From contig CACYRP010000019.1 of assembly GCA_902776765.1 (NCBI GenBank), positions 1 to 52,906 on the forward strand: a DNA stretch of 52,906 nucleotides, given 5' to 3'. Shown here in pieces: positions 41,855-50,097 of the stretch. The DNA comes from Fibrobacter succinogenes. GTDB taxonomy: Bacteria > Fibrobacterota > Fibrobacteria > Fibrobacterales > Fibrobacteraceae. How positions within the stretch are numbered: the first letter of the stretch is position 1; each line of letters begins with the position of its first letter. Under the pieces are notes generated by a model. It did no database searches and was not told where the DNA came from. It worked only from the letters and a program-made list of their open reading frames with translations. A program made the translations under genes and the position numbers.

Positions 41855-43096
41855 TTACTGACCACGGGTCTTGCCCCAATTTCCGACACCCACTAAACCC
41901 AAGCGAATACCAATAAACGATTCACTCCAGTTGCGGTCATCATCCGTCAGGCGCACCCCACCTTGAATGGCGAGATCCAGTGTCATGCCCTTTCTCCCAA
42001 GCGGGAAACCAGCACCAATGGATCCTCCAATTTCAGATACATCCTCTACATACCAGTTTTTGTACCAGAGACCAGCGCGATATGCAATGCGATCCCAGTA
42101 GGAATCATAAAAGACATCGCTTCCATCACGCTGATATCCAATGGATATATTAAAATCATTTTGCGTTTTTGTCACCTGTGACATGTTCCAACTACCAGCA
42201 ACATTCTCGATATCGCGGGTCCAAGCACGCCAGGCAACATCGGCCATCACATTATGACGTTTGTTCAAACGATAATTGACACCCGTTGCAAACATGGCCG
42301 GCACCTTGATGGAACGAGTATAACGGGTCGGAGCAAGCGTATCCAGTTCGCTAAATCTGAAGTTGTATTCAAGTTCATTCTTGAGCGTATAAGGCGTCGT
42401 GAACGATAAGTAATACGAAGCCATGCGACCGCGGAACTGAGCAGCAACCGTGAAGTAAGCCGAACTCTTGAGATCCCAATCGCCACTCACATGATCCGTA
42501 ACATCGGAATTATTTGTAGCCCAAACATCGGCACTGTCAATTTCGCTATTGTCCGGCCCAAGCGTAAGATTGCGATTAAAACTACCCATCACAAAATGCG
42601 CCGAAGCACCAAGCGAAATCGCTCGGTAAAACGGAAGCCTAATAGCGTAAGACGGCACCAGTTCATAAACACTGCTCTGGTACTCAATTTCAGCATTCCA
42701 GTTTTCGGCTTCGTTATTAACACTTTCGCGCATCGAAGAAGAATAATGCTGCCACAACGAAAAGCCGAGCGCACCAAAGTCATTCATCGGGAACGTCAAG
42801 TTCATCGAAGGGATTGCAACATTCGTCTTCGTGAAATGAGAATTCGAACGGTCCGCTGTAGAAACATCGAGCAAGAAGTTCAAGTTAAACGAAACTTTAG
42901 AATCAAAAGCCTGACGAGCTGGGTTCACAATGGAAACGCCTTCGGTTTCGCCCGTCTTCGCGTTACCCGCAAAACCACGACCAGCCATCGCAGCAGATCC
43001 ACCAGCAATCTGTTCTTGACCAAGAGCATCAACGCCAATCATCGACGCAAAGGAAAAACTAGAAACACAAAGCAATGCACTAATAAACTTTTTCAT
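41855..43096 (-). CDS. Outer-membrane beta-barrel-like protein
   Basis: 413 residues. A signal peptide (MKKFISALLCVSSFSFASM) is followed by GGSAAMAGRGFAGNAKTGE and IVNPARQAFDSKVSFNLNF, then alternating strands with aromatic ends throughout (for example YLSFTTPYTLKNELEYNFRF). It ends in a strand, IRLGLVGVGNWG, then KTRGQ, so the terminal aromatic rule is not met exactly. The N-terminal part recalls FadL/PorV-like barrels, but I would not name a family. It is coupled to the upstream lipoprotein (TAATG, with GGAGG for ribosome binding), suggesting the pair works together in the outer membrane. Confidence 0.65.
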   Translation of the reverse strand: MKKFISALLCVSSFSFASMIGVDALGQEQIAGGSAAMAGRGFAGNAKTGETEGVSIVNPARQAFDSKVSFNLNFLLDVSTADRSNSHFTKTNVAIPSMNLTFPMNDFGALGFSLWQHYSSSMRESVNNEAENWNAEIEYQSSVYELVPSYAIRLPFYRAISLGASAHFVMGSFNRNLTLGPDNSEIDSADVWATNNSDVTDHVSGDWDLKSSAYFTVAAQFRGRMASYYLSFTTPYTLKNELEYNFRFSELDTLAPTRYTRSIKVPAMFATGVNYRLNKRHNVMADVAWRAWTRDIENVAGSWNMSQVTKTQNDFNISIGYQRDGSDVFYDSYWDRIAYRAGLWYKNWYVEDVSEIGGSIGAGFPLGRKGMTLDLAIQGGVRLTDDDRNWSESFIGIRLGLVGVGNWGKTRGQ

Positions 43097-44577
43097 TATT
43101 CCTCCCCACGCTTAGAAGCAAGCCAGAGCTTAAGCGTAGCGGGTTTGCTCTTGATAGTGCTAAAGTCGTAACGAGCGAAATCTACATCTGAGAAAAACAC
43201 TTGAAGCGTATCACCACTAGCACTCTTGATTACATTTCCATTGGCAATTTCAGTAGAATCAGCCTTAACAAACACACGATCTCTATAAGTCGAATCCTTG
43301 TCCAAAACAACCGATTTGCCGAGACGCATGACCATCTTGAACGTACGACCATCGCTAGCCCTGTTAATGAAATCACGCATGCCATAAGTGACCTGCAAAG
43401 ACAACGAATCACCTTCATGGAATACCATGTTCGGGTGGCCGCTAGCATTGATGAGGGGTTTATTCAACTTAGCATATTGTTCGCCACGAAACACTGGCAC
43501 ATCGGCACTATCCATATACGTACCAACAACAACCATTACCGGCAAACCAAGTTCACTTTGTCCCTTGGAATCATCCCTATAAAAAGTAACCTCCGCCATC
43601 ACTACAGCCTGGCGCACATCGTTGCTATCACCTACAGTATAGGGGAATTCATCGCCATAAAAATCAGACAAGGCCTTCAAAATCGGCTTAGACGGGAACT
43701 CGACCAACAAGGAATCGTAAACACCGCCATGCAGCACAAGGCAATCCGAACATTTTTCGCGATTCGAATAAACCCTTGCAGAACGCATCGGAGCGTAGCT
43801 CTTCGCATACTGCTTCTTGCCCATAGCCTCCATCACCAATTGCGGATGATACACAGTGTAAGCAGAGCCGTAAAAACGATAAATATGCGAAGCCTCGGGA
43901 GCCGTGATACTCAGTTGCAAACGGCGATTTCCCTTACTCTTGCGAACATCTTCTACAAGGTCTTTCGGCATATCAATCGTCAAATATGAAGAAAGCGAAT
44001 CTAATACAAACTTGCCTTTTTTATCCTTTGTTCTCTTGATAGACACGGAAATCGTTGTATCAGCAGAATACTTGGGATTCCAAGATTCAAGTTCATGGAA
44101 CCAAACAGAATCGGTCACATTCTCCAAATCCTTGTATTCGCTATTGCTCATCTTTTCCGAAACAATCCAGCTAACATGCACCTTCAGTTGTTCTTCAATA
44201 GGGAACATTTTAGACGGAGTAGAAGCATCGGTATAATAAGAATCCAAAAGCCTCAAATGCAAATACGACATCACCGAGTCCGCAGCATTCAAGGTATCAA
44301 GGAATGATTCAAGCTTAAAATCGAAAAAGGCCTTGTACGACATGCCTGACACAGAGCCAAACAAGCCGCGAACTCTTGCATTTTCTGGAAGCGTATCACG
44401 ATAAACTTCAGCAGACAAGGGATTCAAGTCACCAACAGTCACCGTTTGAACTTTATAGCTGCTAGGCATTCCCTGATCAGAAAGCCAGTTAGACAAGCCT
44501 TCGTCATCCGTATCGAACAGGCAGGACGACAAAACGAACGCTAAAAGCGGGAATAGAATAAATTTTTTCTTGTTCAC
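43096..44577 (-). CDS. Lipoprotein of unknown function
   Basis: 493 residues from a GTG start at 44577 with GGAG seven bases upstream. The signal ends in the lipobox LSSC (cysteine at about residue 19; CLFDTDDEG follows). The mature protein has no motif I know. The text is rich in beta strands and polar loops (VSGMSYKAFFDFKLESFLDT, YRFYGSAYTVYHPQLVMEAM). Cysteines in REKCSDCLVLHGG may pair. The next gene is a barrel candidate and begins with the last base of the stop codon, so it is probably anchored at the outer membrane beside it. Confidence 0.72.
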   Translation of the reverse strand: MNKKKFILFPLLAFVLSSCLFDTDDEGLSNWLSDQGMPSSYKVQTVTVGDLNPLSAEVYRDTLPENARVRGLFGSVSGMSYKAFFDFKLESFLDTLNAADSVMSYLHLRLLDSYYTDASTPSKMFPIEEQLKVHVSWIVSEKMSNSEYKDLENVTDSVWFHELESWNPKYSADTTISVSIKRTKDKKGKFVLDSLSSYLTIDMPKDLVEDVRKSKGNRRLQLSITAPEASHIYRFYGSAYTVYHPQLVMEAMGKKQYAKSYAPMRSARVYSNREKCSDCLVLHGGVYDSLLVEFPSKPILKALSDFYGDEFPYTVGDSNDVRQAVVMAEVTFYRDDSKGQSELGLPVMVVVGTYMDSADVPVFRGEQYAKLNKPLINASGHPNMVFHEGDSLSLQVTYGMRDFINRASDGRTFKMVMRLGKSVVLDKDSTYRDRVFVKADSTEIANGNVIKSASGDTLQVFFSDVDFARYDFSTIKSKPATLKLWLASKRGEE

Positions 44578-44657
44578 TCAGAACTCCGAGTATTTACTTG
44601 TAATAAATTTCGTGCATAATATAGCAAAAACGCCTTAGGGAAATTAGACGAAAGAAC

Positions 44658-44670
44658 GGACCTTCGGTCC
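44658..44670. other. UUCG-type hairpin GGACC-TTC-GGTCC
   Basis: A five-base stem, with AGACGAAAGA-like repeats on both sides (about 44647 and 44673). It lies in the 249-base gap between the lipoprotein gene and thrC. No T run follows. Confidence 0.35.
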
Positions 44671-44751
44671 TACAGACGAAAGACGAGAGATAGACGGTAG
44701 GAAGTAGGCAGTGGTTAGTAAGCAGGAAAGTCAAAAGAATGTTCTAATTGC

Positions 44752-44787
44752 AATCCTAACCACCAACCACTAATCACTAACCACTAA
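44752..44787. repeat. ACCACTA heptamer array upstream of thrC
   Basis: AATCCTAACCACCAACCACT continues with AATCACTAACCACTA: the same element as before valS. It ends six bases before TATATT at 44793-44798, the likely thrC -10 box. Confidence 0.65.
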
Positions 44788-44792
44788 ATTGC

Positions 44793-44798
44793 TATATT
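44793..44798 (+). promoter_or_regulatory. Probable -10 box of thrC
   Basis: TATATT lies 28 bases before the thrC ATG, leaving room for the GAGG ribosome site. The -35 position falls within the ACCACTA array. Confidence 0.45.
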
Positions 44799-44826
44799 TG
44801 CCTCGTAAAAATTCAAGAGGATTATC

Positions 44827-46167
44827 ATGTCTCAATTCAACGCTCATTTCAGAAACATCAACGGCGACGATACGTACCCGCTGACCGACGTCATTTACCG
44901 CAGCAAGGTCGATGGAAGCCTGCTCGAAGTCGAGCACGACCGCGCAGCACTCGCCAGCCGTAGTCCCGAAGAATGGAAGAAGCTTTTTGCCGAACGCCGC
45001 ATGAGCTTCAAGCCCGAAGACATGAGCGGCATTTGGAGCAAGCGCGAAATGGTGCTCCCGGATATTCCGGTCGAAGACATCGTCACCATGCGCGAAGGTT
45101 GGAGCCCGCTTTTTGACGCCGCTCCGCTCGCAAAAGATCTTGGCATAGGAAGCCTCAAGGTAAAGCTCTGCGGCAACTCTCACACGGGTTCCTTCAAGGA
45201 TCTCGGCATGACGGTTCTCGTGAGCCAGGTGAACCACATCATCAAGAAGAATATCCACCCGATCGATGCCGTCGCATGCGCATCTACCGGCGACACCTCT
45301 GCAGCCCTCAGCGCCTACTGCGCCAAGGCAGGCATCCCGTCTATCGTGTTCCTCCCGGCCGGCAAGACCAGCACCGCACAGCTCATCCAGCCGATTTCTA
45401 ACGGTAGCATCGTGCTCGCCCTCGACACCGACTTTGACGGTTGCATGAAGATTGTTCAGGAAGTCACAAAAGACAACCGCATTTACCTCGCGAACTCCAT
45501 GAACAGCCTCCGCGTCGAAGGCCAGAAGACCATTTCTCCGGAAATCTGCCAGGAACTCGGCTGGACCGTTCCTGACACCGTGATTATCCCAGGCGGAAAC
45601 CTCGGTAACGTGAGCGCACTTGCCAAGGGCTTTGAAGACTGCAAGGCCATGGGTCTCATCGACCGCATCCCGCGCATCATCGTTGCCCAGGCCGAAAACG
45701 CAAACCCATTCTACCGCGCCTACACCCGCGGTTTCGACAAGCTCGAACCGGTTCAGGCCAAGAAGACTCTCGCCAGCGCCATCCAGATCGGTAACCCAGT
45801 CAGCTATCCGAAGGCTGTCCGCGCCATCCAGAAGACAAACGGCATGGTCGTAAGTGTTACTGAAGAAGAACTCGCTAACGCAGCCCACCGCGGCGACCGC
45901 ATCGGTCTTTACTGCTGCCCGCACACGGGTGTCGCCCTTGGCGCTCTCGAAAAGCTCTGTGCAGAAGGCAAAATTGCGAAGGACGAAAACGTAGTCGTCA
46001 TCAGCACGGCACACGGCCTCAAGTTCACGGAATTCAAGGTCGGCTATCATGAACAAACTCTCGCTGGCATTGCAAGCAAATACGCAAACCCGGTGTTCAA
46101 GGCTCCTGCTGAAATCGGCGCCGTCATGGACATCTTGAAGAAAGAAATGGCCGCCCGCCGTCGCTAA
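44827..46167 (+). CDS. thrC: Threonine synthase
   Basis: 446 residues from ATG 44827, with GAGG six bases upstream. It turns O-phosphohomoserine into threonine, the last step of threonine synthesis, with pyridoxal phosphate. The PLP lysine is K124 in NSHTGSFKDLGM. ACASTGDTSAALSAYCAKAG is the phosphate-binding and substrate region, and VIIPGGNLGNVSALAKGFED the glycine-rich PLP phosphate loop. TAHGLKFTEFK is near the end. Length and arrangement suit the bacterial and yeast-like class with an N-terminal extension. It is transcribed alone and ended by a strong terminator. Confidence 0.95.
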   Translation: MSQFNAHFRNINGDDTYPLTDVIYRSKVDGSLLEVEHDRAALASRSPEEWKKLFAERRMSFKPEDMSGIWSKREMVLPDIPVEDIVTMREGWSPLFDAAPLAKDLGIGSLKVKLCGNSHTGSFKDLGMTVLVSQVNHIIKKNIHPIDAVACASTGDTSAALSAYCAKAGIPSIVFLPAGKTSTAQLIQPISNGSIVLALDTDFDGCMKIVQEVTKDNRIYLANSMNSLRVEGQKTISPEICQELGWTVPDTVIIPGGNLGNVSALAKGFEDCKAMGLIDRIPRIIVAQAENANPFYRAYTRGFDKLEPVQAKKTLASAIQIGNPVSYPKAVRAIQKTNGMVVSVTEEELANAAHRGDRIGLYCCPHTGVALGALEKLCAEGKIAKDENVVVISTAHGLKFTEFKVGYHEQTLAGIASKYANPVFKAPAEIGAVMDILKKEMAARRR

Positions 46168-46253
46168 TGCATAAGCATTAGCCAATGGCATTAAGCTATT
46201 GCTAATGCGTCATCCTGAGCGGTCATAGACCGCGAAGGATCCAGTTACAATTC

Positions 46254-46283
46254 ACCCTCGACATCAGTCGAGGGTATTTTTTA
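46254..46283 (+). terminator. Rho-independent terminator of thrC
   Basis: ACCCTCGAC, loop ATCA, GTCGAGGGT, then ATTTTTT. It lies 87 bases after the stop. The preceding bases hold a GCATTAGC/GCTAATGC inverted repeat (about 46178-46207) and a GTCATCCTGAGCGG-type repeat at 46209. Confidence 0.85.
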
Positions 46284-46500
46284 TGCTTCAAAAAGCCTTC
46301 GCAGTAGCGTGCAAAACGAGTGTTGCGAACGACTGGTTGACGCTTACAGCGTCAGTTCTTCGGCTCACAAATAGAAAACATAATGTTTTCTGCTTGCTTC
46401 GCCTTGTAGACTATTGCAGGCGTCCGAGTGAAGCCGCTGACGCCAAAGGCATCCACTCCGAACGCCCTCCCTTCATAAACTTTTTCTCAAAAATCTTTTT
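46284..46500. other. Non-coding stretch with several hairpins
   Basis: About 215 bases with no convincing gene. Inverted repeats include GACGCT-TAC-AGCGTC, GAAAACAT-A-ATGTTTTC and a partner for GACGCC further on. The sequence looks like a dispersed structured repeat rather than decayed coding DNA; a 73-codon frame here has no family signal. Confidence 0.4.
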
Positions 46501-46537
46501 ATAAAAAAAAGAGAAAGGGCTCTAAAAGAGCCCTTTC
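46501..46537 (-). terminator. Strong rho-independent terminator on the minus strand
   Basis: On the minus strand GAAAGGGCTC, loop TTTTA, GAGCCCTTTC, CTC-type bridge and eight T in a row. The ten-base perfect stem plus T run is much better on this strand than on the plus strand. It would end a leftward transcript from the 46788 gene or a separate small RNA. Confidence 0.75.
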
Positions 46538-46640
46538 CTAAGAAGGAGAAAATATTGAGTGGTTTCCAGAACCTTGAACCTATCAGGAGGGGAGCAATGA
46601 TAAAGTCGTTTCAGGATTTACCTTTCTAACCATTCTCAAC
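46503..46640 (-). ncRNA. Candidate small RNA ending at the strong terminator
   Basis: A minus-strand -10-like TATATT (46652-46647) would start transcription near 46640 and give a ~138-base RNA ended by the terminator above. Its sequence contains C/T-rich stretches (GCTCCCCTCCTGATAGG and TTTCTCCTTCTTAGG) complementary to Shine-Dalgarno sequences. No -35 box is clear. On the opposite strand the same bases read as AAGGAG and AGGAGGGGAG upstream of a tiny frame, so the signal might belong to that instead. Confidence 0.3.
46555..46629 (+). CDS. Possible 24-residue or 10-residue small ORF
   Basis: TTG 46555 has AAGGAG upstream, and ATG 46597 in the same frame has AGGAGGGGAG. Both end at TAA 46627-46629. 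The short form reads MIKSFQDLPF, which recalls the first residues of four-helix-bundle (S23-type) proteins, so a remnant is possible. Two good ribosome sites in one tiny frame are notable, but no expression evidence exists. Confidence 0.2.
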   Translation: MSGFQNLEPIRRGAMIKSFQDLPF

Positions 46641-46787
46641 GCTCTAAATATACCAATTTGATAGGGGCTCGGTTCTTTCCTTTTTCTTATTTCTTCACTC
46701 AATAAAATTTACCTTTTCAACTTCCATGCTCAATGTTAATTTTTTTTATCCTAACATTGGAACAACCGAAGTTAGTACAAAGTAATT

Positions 46788-48086
46788 CTATTCTTCTCTG
46801 AAGACAATTTTGCACTTCGGAACAAAGCGGAATCCACCACGACGGTGACGTTCAATCTCGAAGTACTTCTTTACGCCATCGCTCGGATGATCCGGATCGT
46901 CGGAGCCATTGATATGGGCGATGACGCGGTTCAACCTGCTCTCGAAGTTCGGGCGAAGCGGGTCCATGCAAATAGCCGGATCGCGCTTGAACTCGCGGTT
47001 CTCGTATTCTTCACGGCCAGTCACCGTGTATTCACGGAGAAGGTTGCGGAGGATACGTGCCGGAACGTTACGCATAAGGTGCTTGCTGTTCACAGAAATC
47101 GAGTCATCACTCTTATAATAAACTATCGTAACAGAATCGTTCATGGCATCGAGCAACTGTTCATGAGCCTTCTGGATCGGAGCCCATGCAGCAAATTCCT
47201 GCTTCACCACAGAGCTCATGAGCTTGAGGAACGGTTCAGAAGCATTCACATTAGCCTTGAAGTTGAATTCAAGAACGTAAGCCGGAGCACCGTAGTAGCA
47301 ATCCTTTTCGATAAGGAGCGCACCGGTCTTCGGGTCGCGGATGTCGACCAAAGAACGTACACAGCCAATACTCTTTTCGACGTCGCTCTTCCATTCGAGG
47401 TTGTGTTCCTTGAGGCAATCGTTAAACGTTGCATGACGGCCAACAAGTTCACCCTTGATATACACACCACCGTCATCCTTCATTTCGGCGGGAACTCTGT
47501 TTTCAAGAGCTTCAATAAACGAGGTCTGCGTAGCGAGGTAGCTAATGTGTTCGTATGCTGGCGTGTTCAAGAGAAGCGGTCCGATGTTGATCATGCTGCG
47601 GATCCAACGCATGGGGTTCGCGGCAAGCACACCCGGAGTCTCGAACTGGAAGGTGAAGTCCACCCTGCGATTTCCGTCAATAATTTCGTTACGAAGAATG
47701 TTGGATTTCGTAAGGAAAGGATAACGTTTTGGAATGATTTCAAGGCAGAGTTCACGGGCATCTTCAGCCGAGTAGAACGAAGAGACAAACGGCAAGTAAG
47801 AGCGGAGCACGCTACGAGCAGGAACTGCTTCAAATGCAGCACAACGCTTTACGATACGATCGATAAAATCATCTGGATTTTCGCCGCGTTCGTACAACCA
47901 TGCGACGATGTTGTCCATTATGAATCGGTAAGCGCTTTCATCTACGTAAGAATCTTCGAAGTACAAATCATTTAGAAGTTTCACGTTGAATCGCGAATCT
48001 CGTTTGACCAAGGTCAAAATGTCCTTGACCGGGTAAGACATCAGTAATTCAATGTGTGCTAGCTGAAGGAATAGATTTGAAACCAT
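46788..48086 (-). CDS. Unknown protein, cytoplasmic
   Basis: 432 residues from ATG 48086, preceded by GAGGTGAG; GTG 48095 is in frame but the ribosome site favours the ATG. I do not recognise a family. It has no signal peptide or membrane segment. The N-terminal third is helical (LFLQLAHIELLMSYPVKDIL, IVAWLYERGENPDDFIDRIV). The C-terminal ~110 residues (IVYYKSDDSISVNSKHLMRN, then VPARILRNLLREYTVTGREE, and FESRLNRVIAHINGSDDP) read like a winged helix with a recognition-helix region. That hints at a DNA-binding or regulatory part, but it is only an impression. It is divergent from mutL with about 64 bases between them. Confidence 0.6.
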   Translation of the reverse strand: MVSNLFLQLAHIELLMSYPVKDILTLVKRDSRFNVKLLNDLYFEDSYVDESAYRFIMDNIVAWLYERGENPDDFIDRIVKRCAAFEAVPARSVLRSYLPFVSSFYSAEDARELCLEIIPKRYPFLTKSNILRNEIIDGNRRVDFTFQFETPGVLAANPMRWIRSMINIGPLLLNTPAYEHISYLATQTSFIEALENRVPAEMKDDGGVYIKGELVGRHATFNDCLKEHNLEWKSDVEKSIGCVRSLVDIRDPKTGALLIEKDCYYGAPAYVLEFNFKANVNASEPFLKLMSSVVKQEFAAWAPIQKAHEQLLDAMNDSVTIVYYKSDDSISVNSKHLMRNVPARILRNLLREYTVTGREEYENREFKRDPAICMDPLRPNFESRLNRVIAHINGSDDPDHPSDGVKKYFEIERHRRGGFRFVPKCKIVFREE

Positions 48087-48128
48087 TTCACTCACCTCAC
48101 TTGTTCATAAAAATTCATTAGCTATATT

Positions 48129-48134
48129 TATAAT
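48129..48134 (+). promoter_or_regulatory. Probable -10 box of mutL
   Basis: TATAAT lies 16 bases before the ATG in the short divergent gap, giving a leader of about ten bases. No clear ribosome site; AAGAAAA precedes the ATG. Confidence 0.4.
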
Positions 48135-48150
48135 ATAGCAATCAAGAAAA

Positions 48151-50097
48151 ATGGCTGAAATTCACCTTTTATCCGATGAAATCATTAATAAAATTGCTGC
48201 TGGAGAGGTCATAGAACGTCCAGCATCGGCTGTCAAAGAACTTATTGAGAACGCAATCGACGCCGGAGCAACCCGAATTCAAGTCCAAATCGAACAAGGT
48301 GGAAAGAAAAAGATCCAAGTCACGGACAATGGTAAGGGCATGGGAAGCGCCGACCTGGAGCTCTGTTTTTTGCGCCATACTACATCCAAACTAACAAGCG
48401 CAGATGACTTATTCCACCTCCAGACAAACGGTTTCCGTGGTGAAGCTGTCGCCTCTATCGCCGCAGTTTCTAAGCTGACAATTACAAGCGCCACGCAAGA
48501 TGGCGAAAGCGGCCGCATTGTCGTCAAGGGCGGAGAAGTCATCGAAAAAGAAGATATCCAGGCAAGCCGCGGCACGACATTCCTCGTCGAAGATCTTTTT
48601 TACAACACGCCCGTGCGCCGCACGTTCCTCGGTAGCGAAACATCGGAATGTTCACGTATATTAGATATAGTCATCAAGACCGCCATTTCGCATCCGGAAA
48701 TCCGCTTTGACTATAAAGTCGGCGATAGAACCGTTTTCACAGGCGTTCCAGGCGAGCTCCGCAGCCGCATTGCCGAAGCCATCGGCTCCAAAGTCGCCAA
48801 AGGCTTATTGCCCGTCGATTACACCGAAGCGGGCGTCCATGTTTCGGGCTACATTTCCCCGACAACAGAGACTAACGGCAAGCGCAACCATCAATTTTTA
48901 TTCATGCGAAACCGCCCCATCGAAAACAAGATGGTGAGCAAGGCGGTCTCGCAAGCGTACGAGCCGTACGGAGCGCAGTGCAAGCCCGTTACCGTGCTGT
49001 TCCTCGACATGCCCGACATGGAATTCGATATCAACGTGCACCCGGCCAAGCGCGAAGTGCGTTTTGCAAACGGCAACTTGGTGTTCCTCGTCGTGACGCA
49101 TGCTATCCGCGATACGTTTACGAAGGATTTGGAAGCAAACTCCCCATTCATTGACTTGAGCGATGAATTTATGGGAGGTTCGGCTCCACAGGCTAGGCCA
49201 ACGCAATTCACACCATCCGAGATGCCAGCAAAGCCCGAGCAGCCATCATTTACAGCACCGACTGCACCGGCACAGCCTCAAAACGATTTGCCTTGGGAAA
49301 ATCCTTTCGCAAAAACAAACTATGCAGGCATTACCCCGTCGAACGCATCAGCAAATAAGCCATACGCAAAACCCGCAAGTGTAGCCAATACTCTTTCAGA
49401 TAAAAAATCCAAGTACGACGTGAGCGACGACGTTCAGGACTTGTTTTCGCTCCCCGAGTACGGCAAGATTATTTCGCTGGAACCGGACCTCACGAAGCCC
49501 ACGCCACCGCGCGAAACGCCATGGGCGCCGCCGTCATTCTTCCAAATTGCAAACACATACATTGCAGGAGAAGATTCCAACGGGCTTCTGATTATCGACC
49601 AGCACGCCGCCCACACGCGAGTGCTCTTTGAACAAGCGATGGAATCGCTCCAGAACAATATTTCTCAAGATAGCCAAGAGCTCTTGTTCCCAGAACTCAT
49701 CGATCTTTCCAAACAGGAAAAAGAAATTTTCCGCAATGTCGATGAACAACTCCGCAAGCTGGGATTTTTCGTAGAGCCGTTTGGCGGTGACACATACCAA
49801 ATCCGTTCCATCCCAAGCGCTCTCCCGCTTTCGCGTGCGGCCAAAGCTGTTCACGACTTCTTGAACGATGTCGATGAAAACGATACCAAGAATGACATGG
49901 TCAAGTTCCAAGAAGCCATTGCAAAATCTTGGGCCAAGACAAACGCTTACCAAGCAGGCGACAAACTCAAGCCCGAAGAAATTACAGCGCTTGTAAGTCA
50001 GTTGATGATTACGCAGGACCCGCTCAAGTCACCCTTCGGAAGTCCCACGCTCATGCGTTTAACGCTTGACGAACTGAGCAAGAAATTCAGACACTAG
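48151..50097 (+). CDS. mutL: DNA mismatch repair protein MutL
   Basis: 648 residues. The GHKL ATPase domain is intact: IAAGEVIERPASAVKELIEN, DAGATRIQV, DNGKGM, RHTTSKL and GFRGEAVASIAAVSKLTI. Residues about 335-450 are a low-complexity linker rich in P, A, S and Q. The C-terminal dimerisation domain follows. The endonuclease motif DQHA-x2-E-x4-E reads DQHAAHTRVLFE at 483-494, so the first glutamate is threonine (T489). The ACR-type motif is not seen, and CPHGRP is SPFGSP at 627-632. The protein therefore looks unable to nick DNA. It couples MutS recognition to later repair steps. Its stop lies 39 bases inside the convergent lpxB gene. Confidence 0.95.
   Translation: MAEIHLLSDEIINKIAAGEVIERPASAVKELIENAIDAGATRIQVQIEQGGKKKIQVTDNGKGMGSADLELCFLRHTTSKLTSADDLFHLQTNGFRGEAVASIAAVSKLTITSATQDGESGRIVVKGGEVIEKEDIQASRGTTFLVEDLFYNTPVRRTFLGSETSECSRILDIVIKTAISHPEIRFDYKVGDRTVFTGVPGELRSRIAEAIGSKVAKGLLPVDYTEAGVHVSGYISPTTETNGKRNHQFLFMRNRPIENKMVSKAVSQAYEPYGAQCKPVTVLFLDMPDMEFDINVHPAKREVRFANGNLVFLVVTHAIRDTFTKDLEANSPFIDLSDEFMGGSAPQARPTQFTPSEMPAKPEQPSFTAPTAPAQPQNDLPWENPFAKTNYAGITPSNASANKPYAKPASVANTLSDKKSKYDVSDDVQDLFSLPEYGKIISLEPDLTKPTPPRETPWAPPSFFQIANTYIAGEDSNGLLIIDQHAAHTRVLFEQAMESLQNNISQDSQELLFPELIDLSKQEKEIFRNVDEQLRKLGFFVEPFGGDTYQIRSIPSALPLSRAAKAVHDFLNDVDENDTKNDMVKFQEAIAKSWAKTNAYQAGDKLKPEEITALVSQLMITQDPLKSPFGSPTLMRLTLDELSKKFRH

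Noticed and set aside
44578..44826. tRNA or riboswitch before thrC
   Set aside because: No cloverleaf or known riboswitch core; only a short UUCG hairpin and the ACCACTA array.
44770..46191. Open frame of 473 codons opposite thrC
   Set aside because: Antisense shadow of thrC with no recognisable domain.
46283..46504. 73-codon gene after thrC
   Set aside because: The frame runs through several hairpins, with no ribosome site and no family signal.
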